Positions 18,024-27,222 of a stretch of 64,000 nucleotides of DNA are shown here, in pieces. The stretch is from Bacteroidaceae bacterium. GTDB lineage: Bacteria; Bacteroidota; Bacteroidia; Bacteroidales; Bacteroidaceae. The notes below the pieces were generated by a model. The model was not told the origin of the DNA. It searched no databases and saw nothing but the letters and a program-made list of their open reading frames with translations. The position numbers were made by a program, and so were the translations under genes. Location of the stretch: positions 62,001 through 126,000 of the forward strand of contig JAGAQH010000042.1 in assembly GCA_017622815.1 (NCBI GenBank), given 5' to 3'. Positions within the stretch are counted from its first letter, which is position 1; each line of letters begins with the position of its first letter.

Positions 18024-19241
18024 TTATGCTTGTTTGGGGAAAATTGTATTTTGTTTCTTGGTATAGCCTATGACTGTACCAATAACTGCAAAATAGAAAG
18101 GAAAATCATAGGTCCAGGCAGTTAACGAAATAAATAGTATTGCCAATATAGCACTAAAAACAATCATACGTGATGATTTTTCGAGTGATAATGATTTATG
18201 ATATTTAAAAATATTTGATATAATAGATGAGTAGAACAACACGTACAAGAAAGTTCCGACTATGCCACATTCGCAAAGTTGGACGATGTATTCTGTGTGT
18301 ATTACGATGTTCGTCTTTGTGTAGACACCAAAATTAGATAACCCAATGCCACATAAAGGATTATTAGTAAACACATCCCATCCAGTAATGTAGAAGAAGA
18401 CTCTATCACCAAGCATTTTTAGGAATGGATTGTCTGTGTCCGATAACATTTCCGAACTCTCCTCTATTTTTGTAAAGCGTTCTCCTATATATGTGTTGTT
18501 TATTATAAAGTCAATGCCGATATAGATTATTATAAATATGATCAGGTATTTGATGACGTTGCTTAATGTTGGTTTGATTTGAGAAAATAGGTAGAATGCA
18601 TAAATTATAACTACTGCGCCAAAAGCCTTTCTTGTTGCAGAAAGGGTGATGATTGTGCCGGCAAATGCTAGGAATAGATAGAATGCATTAATACTTATTA
18701 CTTTATTGTTACATAGCAAAGCTGCATAAAAAGAAATAAATACTGTGTTTAGTGCAAGTAGATTACCTAGTGTGTTGTTAGCACTTCTGCCTTCTTGCAT
18801 TGCAATGTAAAAGTTATCCATAAAATAGAAACCTATTATACTATATATAACAAAGGTTCCTAGCATAGACTTTAAGAAACGATTCTCATTTTTGGAAAAT
18901 TCGTAGGAAGCTGTAACCATTATAACATATGGAGATAGAATTTTTAATACAAAATAGTATCCCATTGGTAAGTCGACAGAATATCCTTGAACTGTTGCAT
19001 TTATAATTGCATAAATACACCATATTAGCCAAATAACAGCAGGACGACTGAAAGCAAATTTTCTAAAACTATTGTATTGTCCATTTACAATCATTACAAT
19101 TATTGTGAGAAAAAACAGTGTTCTAGCTTTTCCGTCAAATTGCAAGAATGTTTTTTGAATAGGTAACCATAAAATTGTAGTTATTATATAAATGTAATTT
19201 AGTAATGATATGGCTGTGATTTTATTGTTGATCTTTTGCAT
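18024..19241 (-). CDS. O-antigen/capsule polymerase (Wzy-like)
   Basis: This 405-residue, very hydrophobic protein has about 10-12 membrane segments. It has a large periplasmic loop before the conserved C-terminal part, where GWDVFTNNPLCGIGLSNFGV resembles the Wzy_C region. The C-terminus includes SLTAWTYDFPFYFAVIGTVI. It would polymerise repeat units on the periplasmic face after flipping. A decayed fragment with a homologous C-terminus lies at 25148-25350. It is strongly AT-rich, like the rest of the operon. Wzy proteins are poorly conserved, so the call rests on topology, motif and context. Confidence 0.82.
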   Translation of the reverse strand: MQKINNKITAISLLNYIYIITTILWLPIQKTFLQFDGKARTLFFLTIIVMIVNGQYNSFRKFAFSRPAVIWLIWCIYAIINATVQGYSVDLPMGYYFVLKILSPYVIMVTASYEFSKNENRFLKSMLGTFVIYSIIGFYFMDNFYIAMQEGRSANNTLGNLLALNTVFISFYAALLCNNKVISINAFYLFLAFAGTIITLSATRKAFGAVVIIYAFYLFSQIKPTLSNVIKYLIIFIIIYIGIDFIINNTYIGERFTKIEESSEMLSDTDNPFLKMLGDRVFFYITGWDVFTNNPLCGIGLSNFGVYTKTNIVIHTEYIVQLCECGIVGTFLYVLFYSSIISNIFKYHKSLSLEKSSRMIVFSAILAILFISLTAWTYDFPFYFAVIGTVIGYTKKQNTIFPKQA

Positions 19242-19383
19242 ACAGTATCTCTTATTATCTAGCCTTTCATATTGTATATACTTGAATACAGCTGGAATAT
19301 AAGTTCTTTTAAGTTCTAGGAGTTCATAAATAAATTACAGCAAATGCCATGAACACCTAGAACTTACCGGTTTATGGTTATAA

Positions 19384-20652
19384 TTACAATCTCGCATCAA
19401 TGATTGCCTTGGGCAATGTACCCTTTACATCATATATAACATGCTTCTCGTTTACAAACTGTGTAACATCAAGTTCCTTGAACTCGTTGTGGGCAACACC
19501 CATGATAAGTGTGTCGAACTTCACTGTTGGCAGTTCGTTTGTCACAACAATTCCATACTCGTGCTTTGCAATGGCTGGATTAGCCCATGGATCATATACA
19601 GTGATGTTTACATTGTATTCTTTGAGTGCACGGTAGATGTCGATAATCTTTGTGTTGCGAACATCGGGACAGTTCTCCTTGAATGTGAAACCAAAGATTA
19701 CGATATTACTACCCAGCACCTGAATGCCTTTCTTGAGCATATGTTTGATGGTCTCTGTGGCAACATATTCGCCCATGCCGTCATTCATGCGGCGGCCAGC
19801 GAGGATAATCTCGGGGTTGTAACCGTAGCGCTGTGCGCACTGTGCAAGGTAGTATGGATCAACGCCAATGCAGTGCCCGCCAACCAAACCTGGGCGGAAT
19901 GGAAGGAAGTTCCACTTTGTGCCAGCTGCTTCAAGAACATCAAGGGTGTCAATGCCCATCTTTGTAAAGATTTTTGAAAGCTCGTTCACGAATGCGATGT
20001 TGATGTCGCGCTGTGAATTCTCAATAACCTTGGCAGCCTCGGCAACCTTCATTGTTGGTGCAAGATGAGTTCCAGCAGTAATGACTGAAGAGTAAACGCC
20101 ATCGACTATTTTGCCAATTTCGGGTGTAGAACCACTGGTTACCTTCTTGATCTTTTCAACAGTGTGGAGCTTATCGCCAGGGTTAATGCGTTCGGGTGAG
20201 TAGCCTGCGAAGAAGTCGACATTGAACTTCATACCTGAAACCTTCTCCACTACAGGAATACACTCGTCCTCTGTCACGCCTGGGTAAACGGTTGACTCAT
20301 AAACAACGATGTCACCCTTTGAGATGACTTTACCAACGGTGGTTGATGCACCATAGAGTGGTGTGAGGTCAGGGTTGTTGTTCTCGTCAACAGGTGTTGG
20401 GACTGCCACAACATAAAAGTTGCAGTCGCGGATAGCCTCAATGTCGGCTGTGCAGACAAAGCCATGGTTATTTATGGCATCCTGCAACAGTTCGTCGCTT
20501 ACCTCGAGTGTTGAGTCATGACCTGCCATAAGTGCCTCGCAACGCTTGGCATTCATGTCGAAACCTACTGTCTTGTACTTAGTCGAAAACAGACGTGCCA
20601 ATGGCAAACCAACGTAACCGAGACCGATTACACAAATTTTAATCTCTTTCAT
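19384..20652 (-). CDS. tviB: UDP-N-acetyl-D-glucosamine 6-dehydrogenase (TviB/WbpA-type)
   Basis: This 422-residue nucleotide-sugar dehydrogenase has the N-terminal NAD motif VIGLGYVGLPLARLF, VPTPVDENNNPDLTPL, and the catalytic-cysteine segment FRPGLVGGHCIGVDPYYLAQ (Cys near residue 265). The C-terminal domain has FTFKENCPDVRNTKIIDIY. It most resembles the TviB branch, which oxidises UDP-GlcNAc to UDP-GlcNAcA. It is adjacent to a TviC-like epimerase (19-base gap), so the pair should make UDP-GalNAcA. Its base composition is closer to housekeeping genes than the neighbouring GTs. The 142-base gap to wzy holds an unexplained AT-rich stretch with two AGTTCTAGG-like blocks. Confidence 0.88.
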   Translation of the reverse strand: MKEIKICVIGLGYVGLPLARLFSTKYKTVGFDMNAKRCEALMAGHDSTLEVSDELLQDAINNHGFVCTADIEAIRDCNFYVVAVPTPVDENNNPDLTPLYGASTTVGKVISKGDIVVYESTVYPGVTEDECIPVVEKVSGMKFNVDFFAGYSPERINPGDKLHTVEKIKKVTSGSTPEIGKIVDGVYSSVITAGTHLAPTMKVAEAAKVIENSQRDINIAFVNELSKIFTKMGIDTLDVLEAAGTKWNFLPFRPGLVGGHCIGVDPYYLAQCAQRYGYNPEIILAGRRMNDGMGEYVATETIKHMLKKGIQVLGSNIVIFGFTFKENCPDVRNTKIIDIYRALKEYNVNITVYDPWANPAIAKHEYGIVVTNELPTVKFDTLIMGVAHNEFKELDVTQFVNEKHVIYDVKGTLPKAIIDARL

Positions 20653-20671
20653 TGTGTTATGTTGTTTAATA

Positions 20672-21649
20672 TTATTTCAGGTTCTCCCAATACCATTTGC
20701 ATGCCTCACGCAAACCATCGCGCATGCTGAACTGCGGGTTGTAGCCAAGCAAGTTTTTTGCTTTGTCGATGCATGCAAGTGAGTGAGGGATGTCGCCGAC
20801 ACGGTTAGGACCGTGTGTCGGTTCAACATTAGCTATCTCTGGGTCATATTCCGACAAGAACTCTTTCAACCCTTCAACCAACTGGTTTAGGGTGGTGCGT
20901 TCGCCGTATGCAGTGTTGTATATCTGGTTAATTGCGGCTGGGTTGTCGGTGTCAATGGCACGCAGGTTCATCTCAATCACGTTGTCGATATACGTAAAGT
21001 CGCGGCTGTACTCACCGTCACCGTTGATGTTGGGAGCTTCATGTGCCATAAACTTCTTTACGAACAAAGGAATTACAGCTGCGTATGCTCCGTTGGGGTC
21101 CTGACGTCGTCCGAATACATTGAAGTAGCGCAAGCCTACATACTCGAAACCTTCGTATGTGCGTGCAAATACATCAGCATAAAGCTCATCTACATACTTT
21201 GTGATAGCGTATGGCGAGAGTGGCTTGCCAATCACGTCTTCAACCTTCGGGAGGCTCTTGCTGTCGCCGTATGTTGAACTGCTGGCCGCAAAAACGAAAC
21301 GTTTTACACCGGCATCACGTGATGCTATAATCATATTTAAGAAACCGCCTATGTTTACATCATTTGTGGTTGCAGGGTCCTTGATTGAACGTGGAACGGA
21401 ACCAAGTGCTGCCTCGTGCAAAACATAATCTACTCCCTCAACAGCTTTTTTGCAATCCTCGATATTGCGGATGTCTCCAACAATGAGTTTGAATTTGTTG
21501 GGGTAATCATTCATCAAAGGGATGAGATTGTGCATGTGTCCTGTTGCAAAATTGTCGAGACATACGACATTGTCGCCACGTTTCAAAAGTGCTTCACACA
21601 AGTTGGAGCCAATAAAACCTGCTCCGCCGGTTACTAAAACGGTTTTCAT
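20672..21649 (-). CDS. tviC: UDP-GlcNAcA/GlcNAc 4-epimerase (TviC/WbpP-type SDR)
   Basis: This 325-residue extended short-chain dehydrogenase has VTGGAGFIGSNL at the N-terminus, the AALGSVPRSIKDP loop typical of the WbpP/TviC group, and SSSTYGDS with PLSPYAITKYVDELYA giving the YxxxK pair. The segment GLRYFNVFGRRQDPNGAYAA follows. It interconverts gluco and galacto configurations of UDP-HexNAc or UDP-HexNAcA. With the neighbouring TviB-type dehydrogenase it probably produces UDP-GalNAcA. It lies 7 bases downstream of the GT2 gene in transcription order. Confidence 0.88.
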   Translation of the reverse strand: MKTVLVTGGAGFIGSNLCEALLKRGDNVVCLDNFATGHMHNLIPLMNDYPNKFKLIVGDIRNIEDCKKAVEGVDYVLHEAALGSVPRSIKDPATTNDVNIGGFLNMIIASRDAGVKRFVFAASSSTYGDSKSLPKVEDVIGKPLSPYAITKYVDELYADVFARTYEGFEYVGLRYFNVFGRRQDPNGAYAAVIPLFVKKFMAHEAPNINGDGEYSRDFTYIDNVIEMNLRAIDTDNPAAINQIYNTAYGERTTLNQLVEGLKEFLSEYDPEIANVEPTHGPNRVGDIPHSLACIDKAKNLLGYNPQFSMRDGLREACKWYWENLK

Positions 21650-21656
21650 ATATACT

Positions 21657-22517
21657 TTATTTAGTATGTTTATATCTGCAATTCTTATATAGACTTCTTA
21701 ATGGTCTGTAAATTTTATTTTCGAATATAAGTAGAACTTTATATACAGTGTATAGTATATTGTAACTTCCTGTATTCAAGAACATACTGGAACTTGCAAG
21801 CAAATATTCCTTTCTTAGCTTTTTGTCCTTTATTTCGGAAACGATGTTCGGATGCATATATTTATATAGGTACTCAATTCCTTCGGCTCTGCCTTTGGGG
21901 TTACCGTCAAGACTGGAAACTCCATCAAGGTAGAAAAGCGACAATGGAATTGGAATGTGTCTGTATGTTACGTTGTCAATAATCATTGCATCGTAGAAGA
22001 ACATCCAGTCTCCGGCAACTTTAGATTCCTCATTATATCTGAACTTCTTGATAAGTGATGTCTTGATAAGTGTTGAAGGGTGAGGGAATGGGTTACGCAT
22101 TGATATGTACAATTTTGTGGGCTTGTTCTTTGGTGCCGATCTGAAATTGCATATTTTGTCGTTGTTGGTAAATAGGTCACAGCATATTATATCCTCTTCC
22201 AAATCATCGCTTTCCAGCACGTTTGCCAGTGAGTCTGGGGTAAGAAGTTTGTCACCTGAGTTCAAAAAAAGGCAATAGTCTCCGCTTGCCGCATCAACAC
22301 CTTTGTTCATTGCATTGTAGATACCTTTGTCCTTCTCGCTAATCCAATACGATATCATTTTGGCATAATTCTTTATAATCTCAACGCTATTGTCGGTAGA
22401 AGCGCCGTCAATAATGATATACTCAATGTTGCCATATGACTGTTCAACTACGCTTTTGATAGTTCTTTCAAGTCCTGCAGCATTATTCCGGTTTATGGTT
22501 ATGATTGATATTTTCAT
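21657..22517 (-). CDS. GT2 family glycosyltransferase
   Basis: This 286-residue GT-A transferase shows MKISIITINRNNAAGLERTI, IEYIIIDGASTDNSVEII, and the donor-binding segment KDKGIYNAMNKGVDAASGDY with LFLNSGDKLL. This subgroup (KGIYxAMNKG) is common in colanic-acid-like and capsule loci. The start overlaps the flippase stop by 4 bases. It adds an unknown sugar to the lipid-linked intermediate on the cytoplasmic face. Confidence 0.9.
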   Translation of the reverse strand: MKISIITINRNNAAGLERTIKSVVEQSYGNIEYIIIDGASTDNSVEIIKNYAKMISYWISEKDKGIYNAMNKGVDAASGDYCLFLNSGDKLLTPDSLANVLESDDLEEDIICCDLFTNNDKICNFRSAPKNKPTKLYISMRNPFPHPSTLIKTSLIKKFRYNEESKVAGDWMFFYDAMIIDNVTYRHIPIPLSLFYLDGVSSLDGNPKGRAEGIEYLYKYMHPNIVSEIKDKKLRKEYLLASSSMFLNTGSYNILYTVYKVLLIFENKIYRPLRSLYKNCRYKHTK

Positions 22518-24040
22518 CTTTTTATATTCTTAGAACCCCTATTAATTACCAGTTTTATTTGCTGTCTGTTATCATTGTTGAGAATAATGAAATAGCAATA
22601 TGTCATAAAAACTATAAAGTATACGACTGTTATAACCAGCACTTTTAGTATTGAAGACTCCATTCCCATTATAATAGGGATTATGGGAATAATGGATACT
22701 AAACCTGCAAATATTACGCCCATGCAGTTCCAGGTAATCTTTATGATATTCAGTGACGGTATCATGGATCTGATAAGGACCAACTCAATAATAATCATTA
22801 GTACTGCTGAACATAAAAGGACATAGTATGCATATTCAGGACTTAAGGTAAAGGATCTGAACAATATATATATAACAGGAAGGTTTAGCAGGGCTATTGT
22901 TCCTGCCATAAAACTCAACGTCTTTACTTTACCGGTTGCATGAATGGATATTGTCAGGATGTTATTTATGACGCCGAAGATGTTCATTATCAAAAGAATT
23001 CTGCAGAATATTGGCGCATATTGAGGCACATCGCCCAACCATAGTGTCATAATGTAGTCAATCTCTATACACAATGGAACTGAAATAATCATAAGCATAA
23101 GGACTGAAAACTTAATTGCATTGCTTATTAGGTTTTCCATCCTTGTATATTCCTTGACTGCATATGACTTGATTATCTGTGGACGGAATGCCTGAAGAAT
23201 GTTTCCTGAAAACCCGGAAATGATACCTTGTACCATTGTTGCAATTCCGCTTGCTGCGTTTAGCACAACTCCGAAGAACATGTTCAATATGAAATTTGTA
23301 CCCTGCTGTCTTGAAGTCACACTCATATTGCCATATAAGTCCCACAAAGAGAAAGCGAACATTGGTTTGATTATTGCAGGCCTGTATACAAACCGTATAT
23401 GTGTTTCATCGAAATGTTTTACACAGTATATTCTGTATATAAATGCTATAAGTGCGCTTACACAAAGTACCAGTGTAGCATATAGAATAAGTTTGTCAAA
23501 GTTGCCGATAAGGAGTATATATACAATAACAAGCTTGAGAGTGACATTTAGGAGCTCAACATATGCATATATGTCCATCTTTTCGTGAGCGATTATTGTT
23601 GCATTGTATGGTACTTGTGTTATTGTAATTATCATACTTGAGACGGAAAGTTGGTAAACAATTTCTGCAGCAAACATCCTTTCTTCTGGTATTACAAGTT
23701 TGTTATGAAGGAACCATAAACCAATTGTTTCAGCCAATATTAATATCAGAAGGGCTATTCCAATATGTATTATAAGCGCGCTGTTGAAAGTGTCCCTCAA
23801 ATTTTCTTTGTTCTCTTTTGCCATTTCATGGGTAAGAAAACGTGCAGTTGCTCCACTCATCGCGGTATTGAGAAAAGTAAACATCGCTACAACAGAGCCG
23901 ACAAGACCGTATATGCCGTAGTTCTCTTCGCCAAGTACTTGCAATACTACGCGTGACGTATATAAAGATATTGCAATTGACAACAACATCCTTATATACA
24001 AGAAAAGTGCATTTTTGGCAATACGCTTATTATTATTCAT
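22514..24040 (-). CDS. Polysaccharide flippase (Wzx-like, MOP superfamily)
   Basis: This 508-residue protein has about 14 predicted membrane helices. The N-terminus, with YTSRVVLQVLGEENYGIYGL followed by TAMSGATARFLTHEMAKE, is the Bacteroidales Wzx/PST pattern. It would move undecaprenyl-linked repeat units across the inner membrane for Wzy polymerisation. It follows the ATP-grasp gene by 10 bases and overlaps the GT2 gene by 4. Its AT-rich composition agrees with horizontal exchange of the repeat-unit genes. Confidence 0.9.
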   Translation of the reverse strand: MNNNKRIAKNALFLYIRMLLSIAISLYTSRVVLQVLGEENYGIYGLVGSVVAMFTFLNTAMSGATARFLTHEMAKENKENLRDTFNSALIIHIGIALLILILAETIGLWFLHNKLVIPEERMFAAEIVYQLSVSSMIITITQVPYNATIIAHEKMDIYAYVELLNVTLKLVIVYILLIGNFDKLILYATLVLCVSALIAFIYRIYCVKHFDETHIRFVYRPAIIKPMFAFSLWDLYGNMSVTSRQQGTNFILNMFFGVVLNAASGIATMVQGIISGFSGNILQAFRPQIIKSYAVKEYTRMENLISNAIKFSVLMLMIISVPLCIEIDYIMTLWLGDVPQYAPIFCRILLIMNIFGVINNILTISIHATGKVKTLSFMAGTIALLNLPVIYILFRSFTLSPEYAYYVLLCSAVLMIIIELVLIRSMIPSLNIIKITWNCMGVIFAGLVSIIPIIPIIMGMESSILKVLVITVVYFIVFMTYCYFIILNNDNRQQIKLVINRGSKNIKR

Positions 24041-24050
24041 TAAAAATGCT

Positions 24051-25076
24051 TCAAATCGTTTTAATCAAATTATTTATAATCCAGCCACAGAAATTAAAGT
24101 TCTCTCCTGTGTGCCATTGCATATCATCAGTCCAATATCCTTCACATCTTTTATATGCCGGTCCGGCATACCCATAACTTATTTCAACAATAAGAGGGTT
24201 GTTGTCGGCATCAAAAACGAAGTCGTATGCAATAGACTGCATATTAAGTTTTTTATTTATTTCAAACGCTATTTTTACACATCTTTCATCAATTTCCTCT
24301 TTTCTATAAATGATATTTCCACTGCCGGATGCGCGGAAGTCATTCTCTCTTGTTAGGCGTTTTAGCCCGAATGCTTTATCTCCTACAATACATATTCGTA
24401 TGTCACAGTTGTTATTAGGAATGAATTCCTGAAAATAGGCATATCCGCACTCGTTGCCGTGGTAATGTGCAAATTCAGTGGGGAATTTCTTAAAGAAATT
24501 AAGGTATATTGGCCGAATAACGGCTTTGAGACTCCCATTGCCATTTTTGTATTTTCGGAACTCCTCTTTCATAACCTCTTTCCAACGATACTGCTTAAAC
24601 CCATTTCTGAATGACTTCTTTATCAAGTCAGTCGCTTCCTTTAAGTTCCTGGCAAGTTTGACATTAGATGCACCAGCACCGCCTTTGAGCTTGAAAACTT
24701 TTGGGTAGGTCGTGCTCTTTGCCCATTCTATTGCTTCCTCTTCAGTATAGAATACATATGTTGGGGCTAATGGGGCATTTATAGCCTCTAAAAGATATTT
24801 TTGCGCAATTTTATCATCAAAATGCCAACATGTGTTAGTGTTGGGGAATGTTTTTATTCCTTTGCTTTCAAGTGATTTTATTAGTGATCGTGCAAACTTC
24901 ATATCGCGATAATCGCCATGATGAAAATGCCACATAAATGCATCACAATCATTTAGCTGGTCAACAATATCGTTGTCATATGCGTTTACTATTTTATATT
25001 CGATATTATTGAGCTTGCAATATTGTATCCACCCTTCGGAGAAGGAACCTGCTCTGTTATGAATTGCTATTTTCAT
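24051..25076 (-). CDS. ATP-grasp domain protein (RimK-like), capsule-associated
   Basis: This 341-residue protein has an ATP-grasp core: PNTNTCWHFDDKIAQKYLLE, VFKLKGGAGASNVKLARN (ATP-binding lid region), CGYAYFQEFIPNNNCDIRIC and AYDFVFDADNNPLIVEISYG. ATP-grasp enzymes form amide or thioester bonds through acyl-phosphates. Members in capsule loci are thought to attach amino acids or similar groups to sugars; the substrate here is unknown. It is the first intact gene of the operon. Its ATG is preceded by an 8-bp tandem repeat (25078-25100) with no visible ribosome-binding site. Confidence 0.8.
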   Translation of the reverse strand: MKIAIHNRAGSFSEGWIQYCKLNNIEYKIVNAYDNDIVDQLNDCDAFMWHFHHGDYRDMKFARSLIKSLESKGIKTFPNTNTCWHFDDKIAQKYLLEAINAPLAPTYVFYTEEEAIEWAKSTTYPKVFKLKGGAGASNVKLARNLKEATDLIKKSFRNGFKQYRWKEVMKEEFRKYKNGNGSLKAVIRPIYLNFFKKFPTEFAHYHGNECGYAYFQEFIPNNNCDIRICIVGDKAFGLKRLTRENDFRASGSGNIIYRKEEIDERCVKIAFEINKKLNMQSIAYDFVFDADNNPLIVEISYGYAGPAYKRCEGYWTDDMQWHTGENFNFCGWIINNLIKTI

Positions 25077-25077
25077 T

Positions 25078-25100
25078 ATTTTATTATTTTATTATTTTAT
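25078..25100 (-). repeat. ATTTTATT tandem repeat at the translation start of the ATP-grasp gene
   Basis: There are 2.9 copies of the 8-mer, ending one base before the start codon. It occupies the place where ribosome binding would occur. Confidence 0.7.
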
Positions 25101-25147
25101 CAAAACTTAATTTATCATACCCTATGGCGAATTTAATTTAGTGCGTA

Positions 25148-25350
25148 TTAAGTTAACGATATATTATCTGTTTTAGTAGCACCGATTATAGTCCCCAAGT
25201 ATGCAAAATATACGCTAAACTCATATGTCCATGCAGTAAAACTTAGCGGCTACTGTACATTTTTATATAGGTTTTAAACAGCGCGACTATGAAATTGTTG
25301 ACCACCATCAGATATATAAAAATTGCGAATAATATTACAGAAATGTCAAG
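25148..25350 (-). pseudogene. Decayed C-terminal fragment of a second Wzy polymerase
   Basis: Translating the minus strand at 25148-25243 gives SFTAWTYEFSVYFAYLGTII then GATKTDNISLT and a stop. This aligns without gaps to the intact polymerase C-terminus (SLTAWTYDFPFYFAVIGTVI GYTKK). In another frame, 25246-25350 reads DISVILFAIFIYLMVVNNFI, then VALFKTYIKMYSSR, a hydrophobic stretch like the preceding membrane helix. The two parts are out of frame and nothing longer is open. It is a remnant just upstream of the present operon, probably left by replacement of capsule genes. It fills most of the 336-base gap; the remainder holds only the tandem repeat. Confidence 0.7.
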
Positions 25351-25412
25351 TCATGGGCAATATGCGAAAATTGGACTGTTACAATATTACTTGTTACTAT
25401 ATGCGTGTATTC

Positions 25413-25894
25413 TTATATAATCTGTAAGGATTTTAGGAGTCCTCTGTGTAAAACAATATTTTCTTCCATGTTATAAGTCATATTTGTATGCAAATACTTA
25501 AAGAAAAGCCTTCCCTCATGATACCTTTCTTCGTTACCTATAACACTGAAATTAAACAGTACATCAAGAACATATGTACTGTTTCTTTGCTGAACTATTC
25601 CTAAATCAATTAATTTTTTATATTCTTTAGAGAATTCTTGTCCTGTAAAGATTTGCTTTCTAATCTTTGAAATGATTTGAAAAATTGACTCTATCTCTGG
25701 AAGTAAAGGAAATATCTCATCTATTATTTCTCCTTTTAAATAATTAGAAAAAGCACGGTCTACCAACTTGATTGTCCTTGCTGATATTAATGTTTCTTTT
25801 CTTTCTATGGCATATGCACAGCACGTTTGAATGTATTTGATAAAATCACGTGGTCTCATGTGGGTACTTCTTGCTATGAAATCAAACGAAGAAA
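25413..25894 (-). pseudogene. Sll1717-family P-loop ATPase, C-terminal part (frameshifted)
   Basis: The frame holding MRPRDFIKYIQTCCAYAIER (ATG 25859) reads backwards without a stop through SSFDFIARSTH to the A6 tract at 25895-25900, where the upstream ORF ends its shared sequence. RPRD followed by a helical C-terminal domain is the expected continuation of an Sll1717-type ATPase. Adding one A to the tract would join both parts into one protein of about 485 residues. As the sequence stands this portion lacks its own ATPase and is probably not made, unless it is translated from the internal ATG. Confidence 0.75.
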
Positions 25895-26860
25895 TTTTTT
25901 AGACATATTTCTTCCATAACGAACCTTACCAGGAGCAAAAATTCTATCCCAGGCATTATTAAAAGTCAACACAGAATTTCCATTGTTAACATCGCATGAT
26001 ATTCGATAAGCAATCATTTTTTTTATCTTATCCTCAGTCCATTCAAGCTCTATTTTGAAATCACTCCATTTATTCTTATCTGCATCATTAAGTAATGCAT
26101 AAATATCATCTCTTAGAAATACTATTGGCATTATTCTAAGATTTGTTGTTGAAAACGTTGCCTTAACGTCTTGCACTGCCTTAAATAGAGACGTTAGTAG
26201 ACTTTTATATAATTTTACATCTGTGTCATTGTCGCGAAGTTCTCTATAGTCCTCATCTAATTCGTCAAAAACTATGTAATATTTAGATTCATCACAATGA
26301 TTTGCTATTATATCTTCCAATATATTTACTTTATCTAACCAAGATATTGAAGCCTGAGGATTAGTTATTGTTCTATCAGCCTTTAAGTTTCCGCCATTTC
26401 CTAACACATTAATTCCAAATTCGGCAGAAGTCCATTCTGAGACTCTTCTCGCTAATTGCTTAATATTGTTCTTCGGATAAATCTTTAATAGTTCATTACG
26501 GACATCAGTATCTATTGCCTCATTCTCAGACATAAGTTTACAAACTGATGAATATATCAAATATTTCCATAATGTAATATATTGATTAGGTGCAGTATAT
26601 CTGTCATTATATAAAGAATACAACTCATTAAAAGGATAATTTTTAAAATTTAGTCTTTCTGAGAAGCAATCATAATCTTTTTTATTAACAATATGACTAC
26701 ATATTGCTGTTTTTCCTGTACCCTTCCTACCTATAACAAAACATTTGGTATTATCTAATATTGCACTAACCTCTGTATAATGGTAGAAATACCGAGAGGC
26801 TTCTAATTTCGCTTCTAATTTCCAATTTTGAGAAATAGTGTGTAATAAACTGTTTTCCAT
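25874..26860 (-). pseudogene. Sll1717-family P-loop ATPase, N-terminal part (frameshifted)
   Basis: This 328-residue piece has a P-loop (FVIGRKGTGKTAICSHIV, about residues 41-58), an aspartate-rich Walker B-like segment (YYIVFDELDEDYREL) and a sensor-like IMPIVFLRDDIYALL. This fits the P-loop ATPases of the Sll1717 family, whose function is not established. It stops 15 bases before the ATG of the downstream piece, immediately after KKFLRLIS, which is out-of-frame sequence following a run of six A on the coding strand. It is AT-rich and isolated between the Wzy remnant and the folded repeats. It could be phase-variable, a recent mutant or a sequencing error. Confidence 0.75.
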
Positions 26861-27222
26861 ATATATATATCGTCTTCCAAATTTAAAGTATAGTAACTAT
26901 TATAAACATATTACAAAAGTCCAACGACTTATAATTGACGTATAGACACTAGTATTTTTTTAGATATTACAGCTCTTAGTAATCTGCACATCGTAGGACG
27001 TTGGATAATTGTCTTCTGAGGGAAGTAGTACTAACTTCTCCAACTAAAGGCCTTTACTTGGCAAAGTTGAGGCCTTTACTTTGGCAAGTAAGTAGTACTG
27101 ACTTTGGGGAGGATAAACGTTGAACGATGAAAGTTGACTGCTTTAGCTTGATGAACGCAGGCGAATAACGTTGAAAGAGTGTTGCACACAGACACCACAT
27201 GTTCACTGCTTAATAATATTTA
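26861..27222. other. Gene-free stretch with short direct repeats
   Basis: No gene is seen. AAGTAGTACT occurs at about 27024 and 27091, and AGGCCTTTACTT twice between them. Positions 27136-27156 repeat, inverted and exact, a 21-base block found at 9381-9401. Confidence 0.6.

Noticed and set aside
25890-25905. Programmed -1 frameshift joining the two Sll1717 ATPase parts
   Set aside because: The slippery sequence would be T AAA AAA in frame, and re-pairing of the P-site tRNA would give TAA. An indel in the A tract is simpler.
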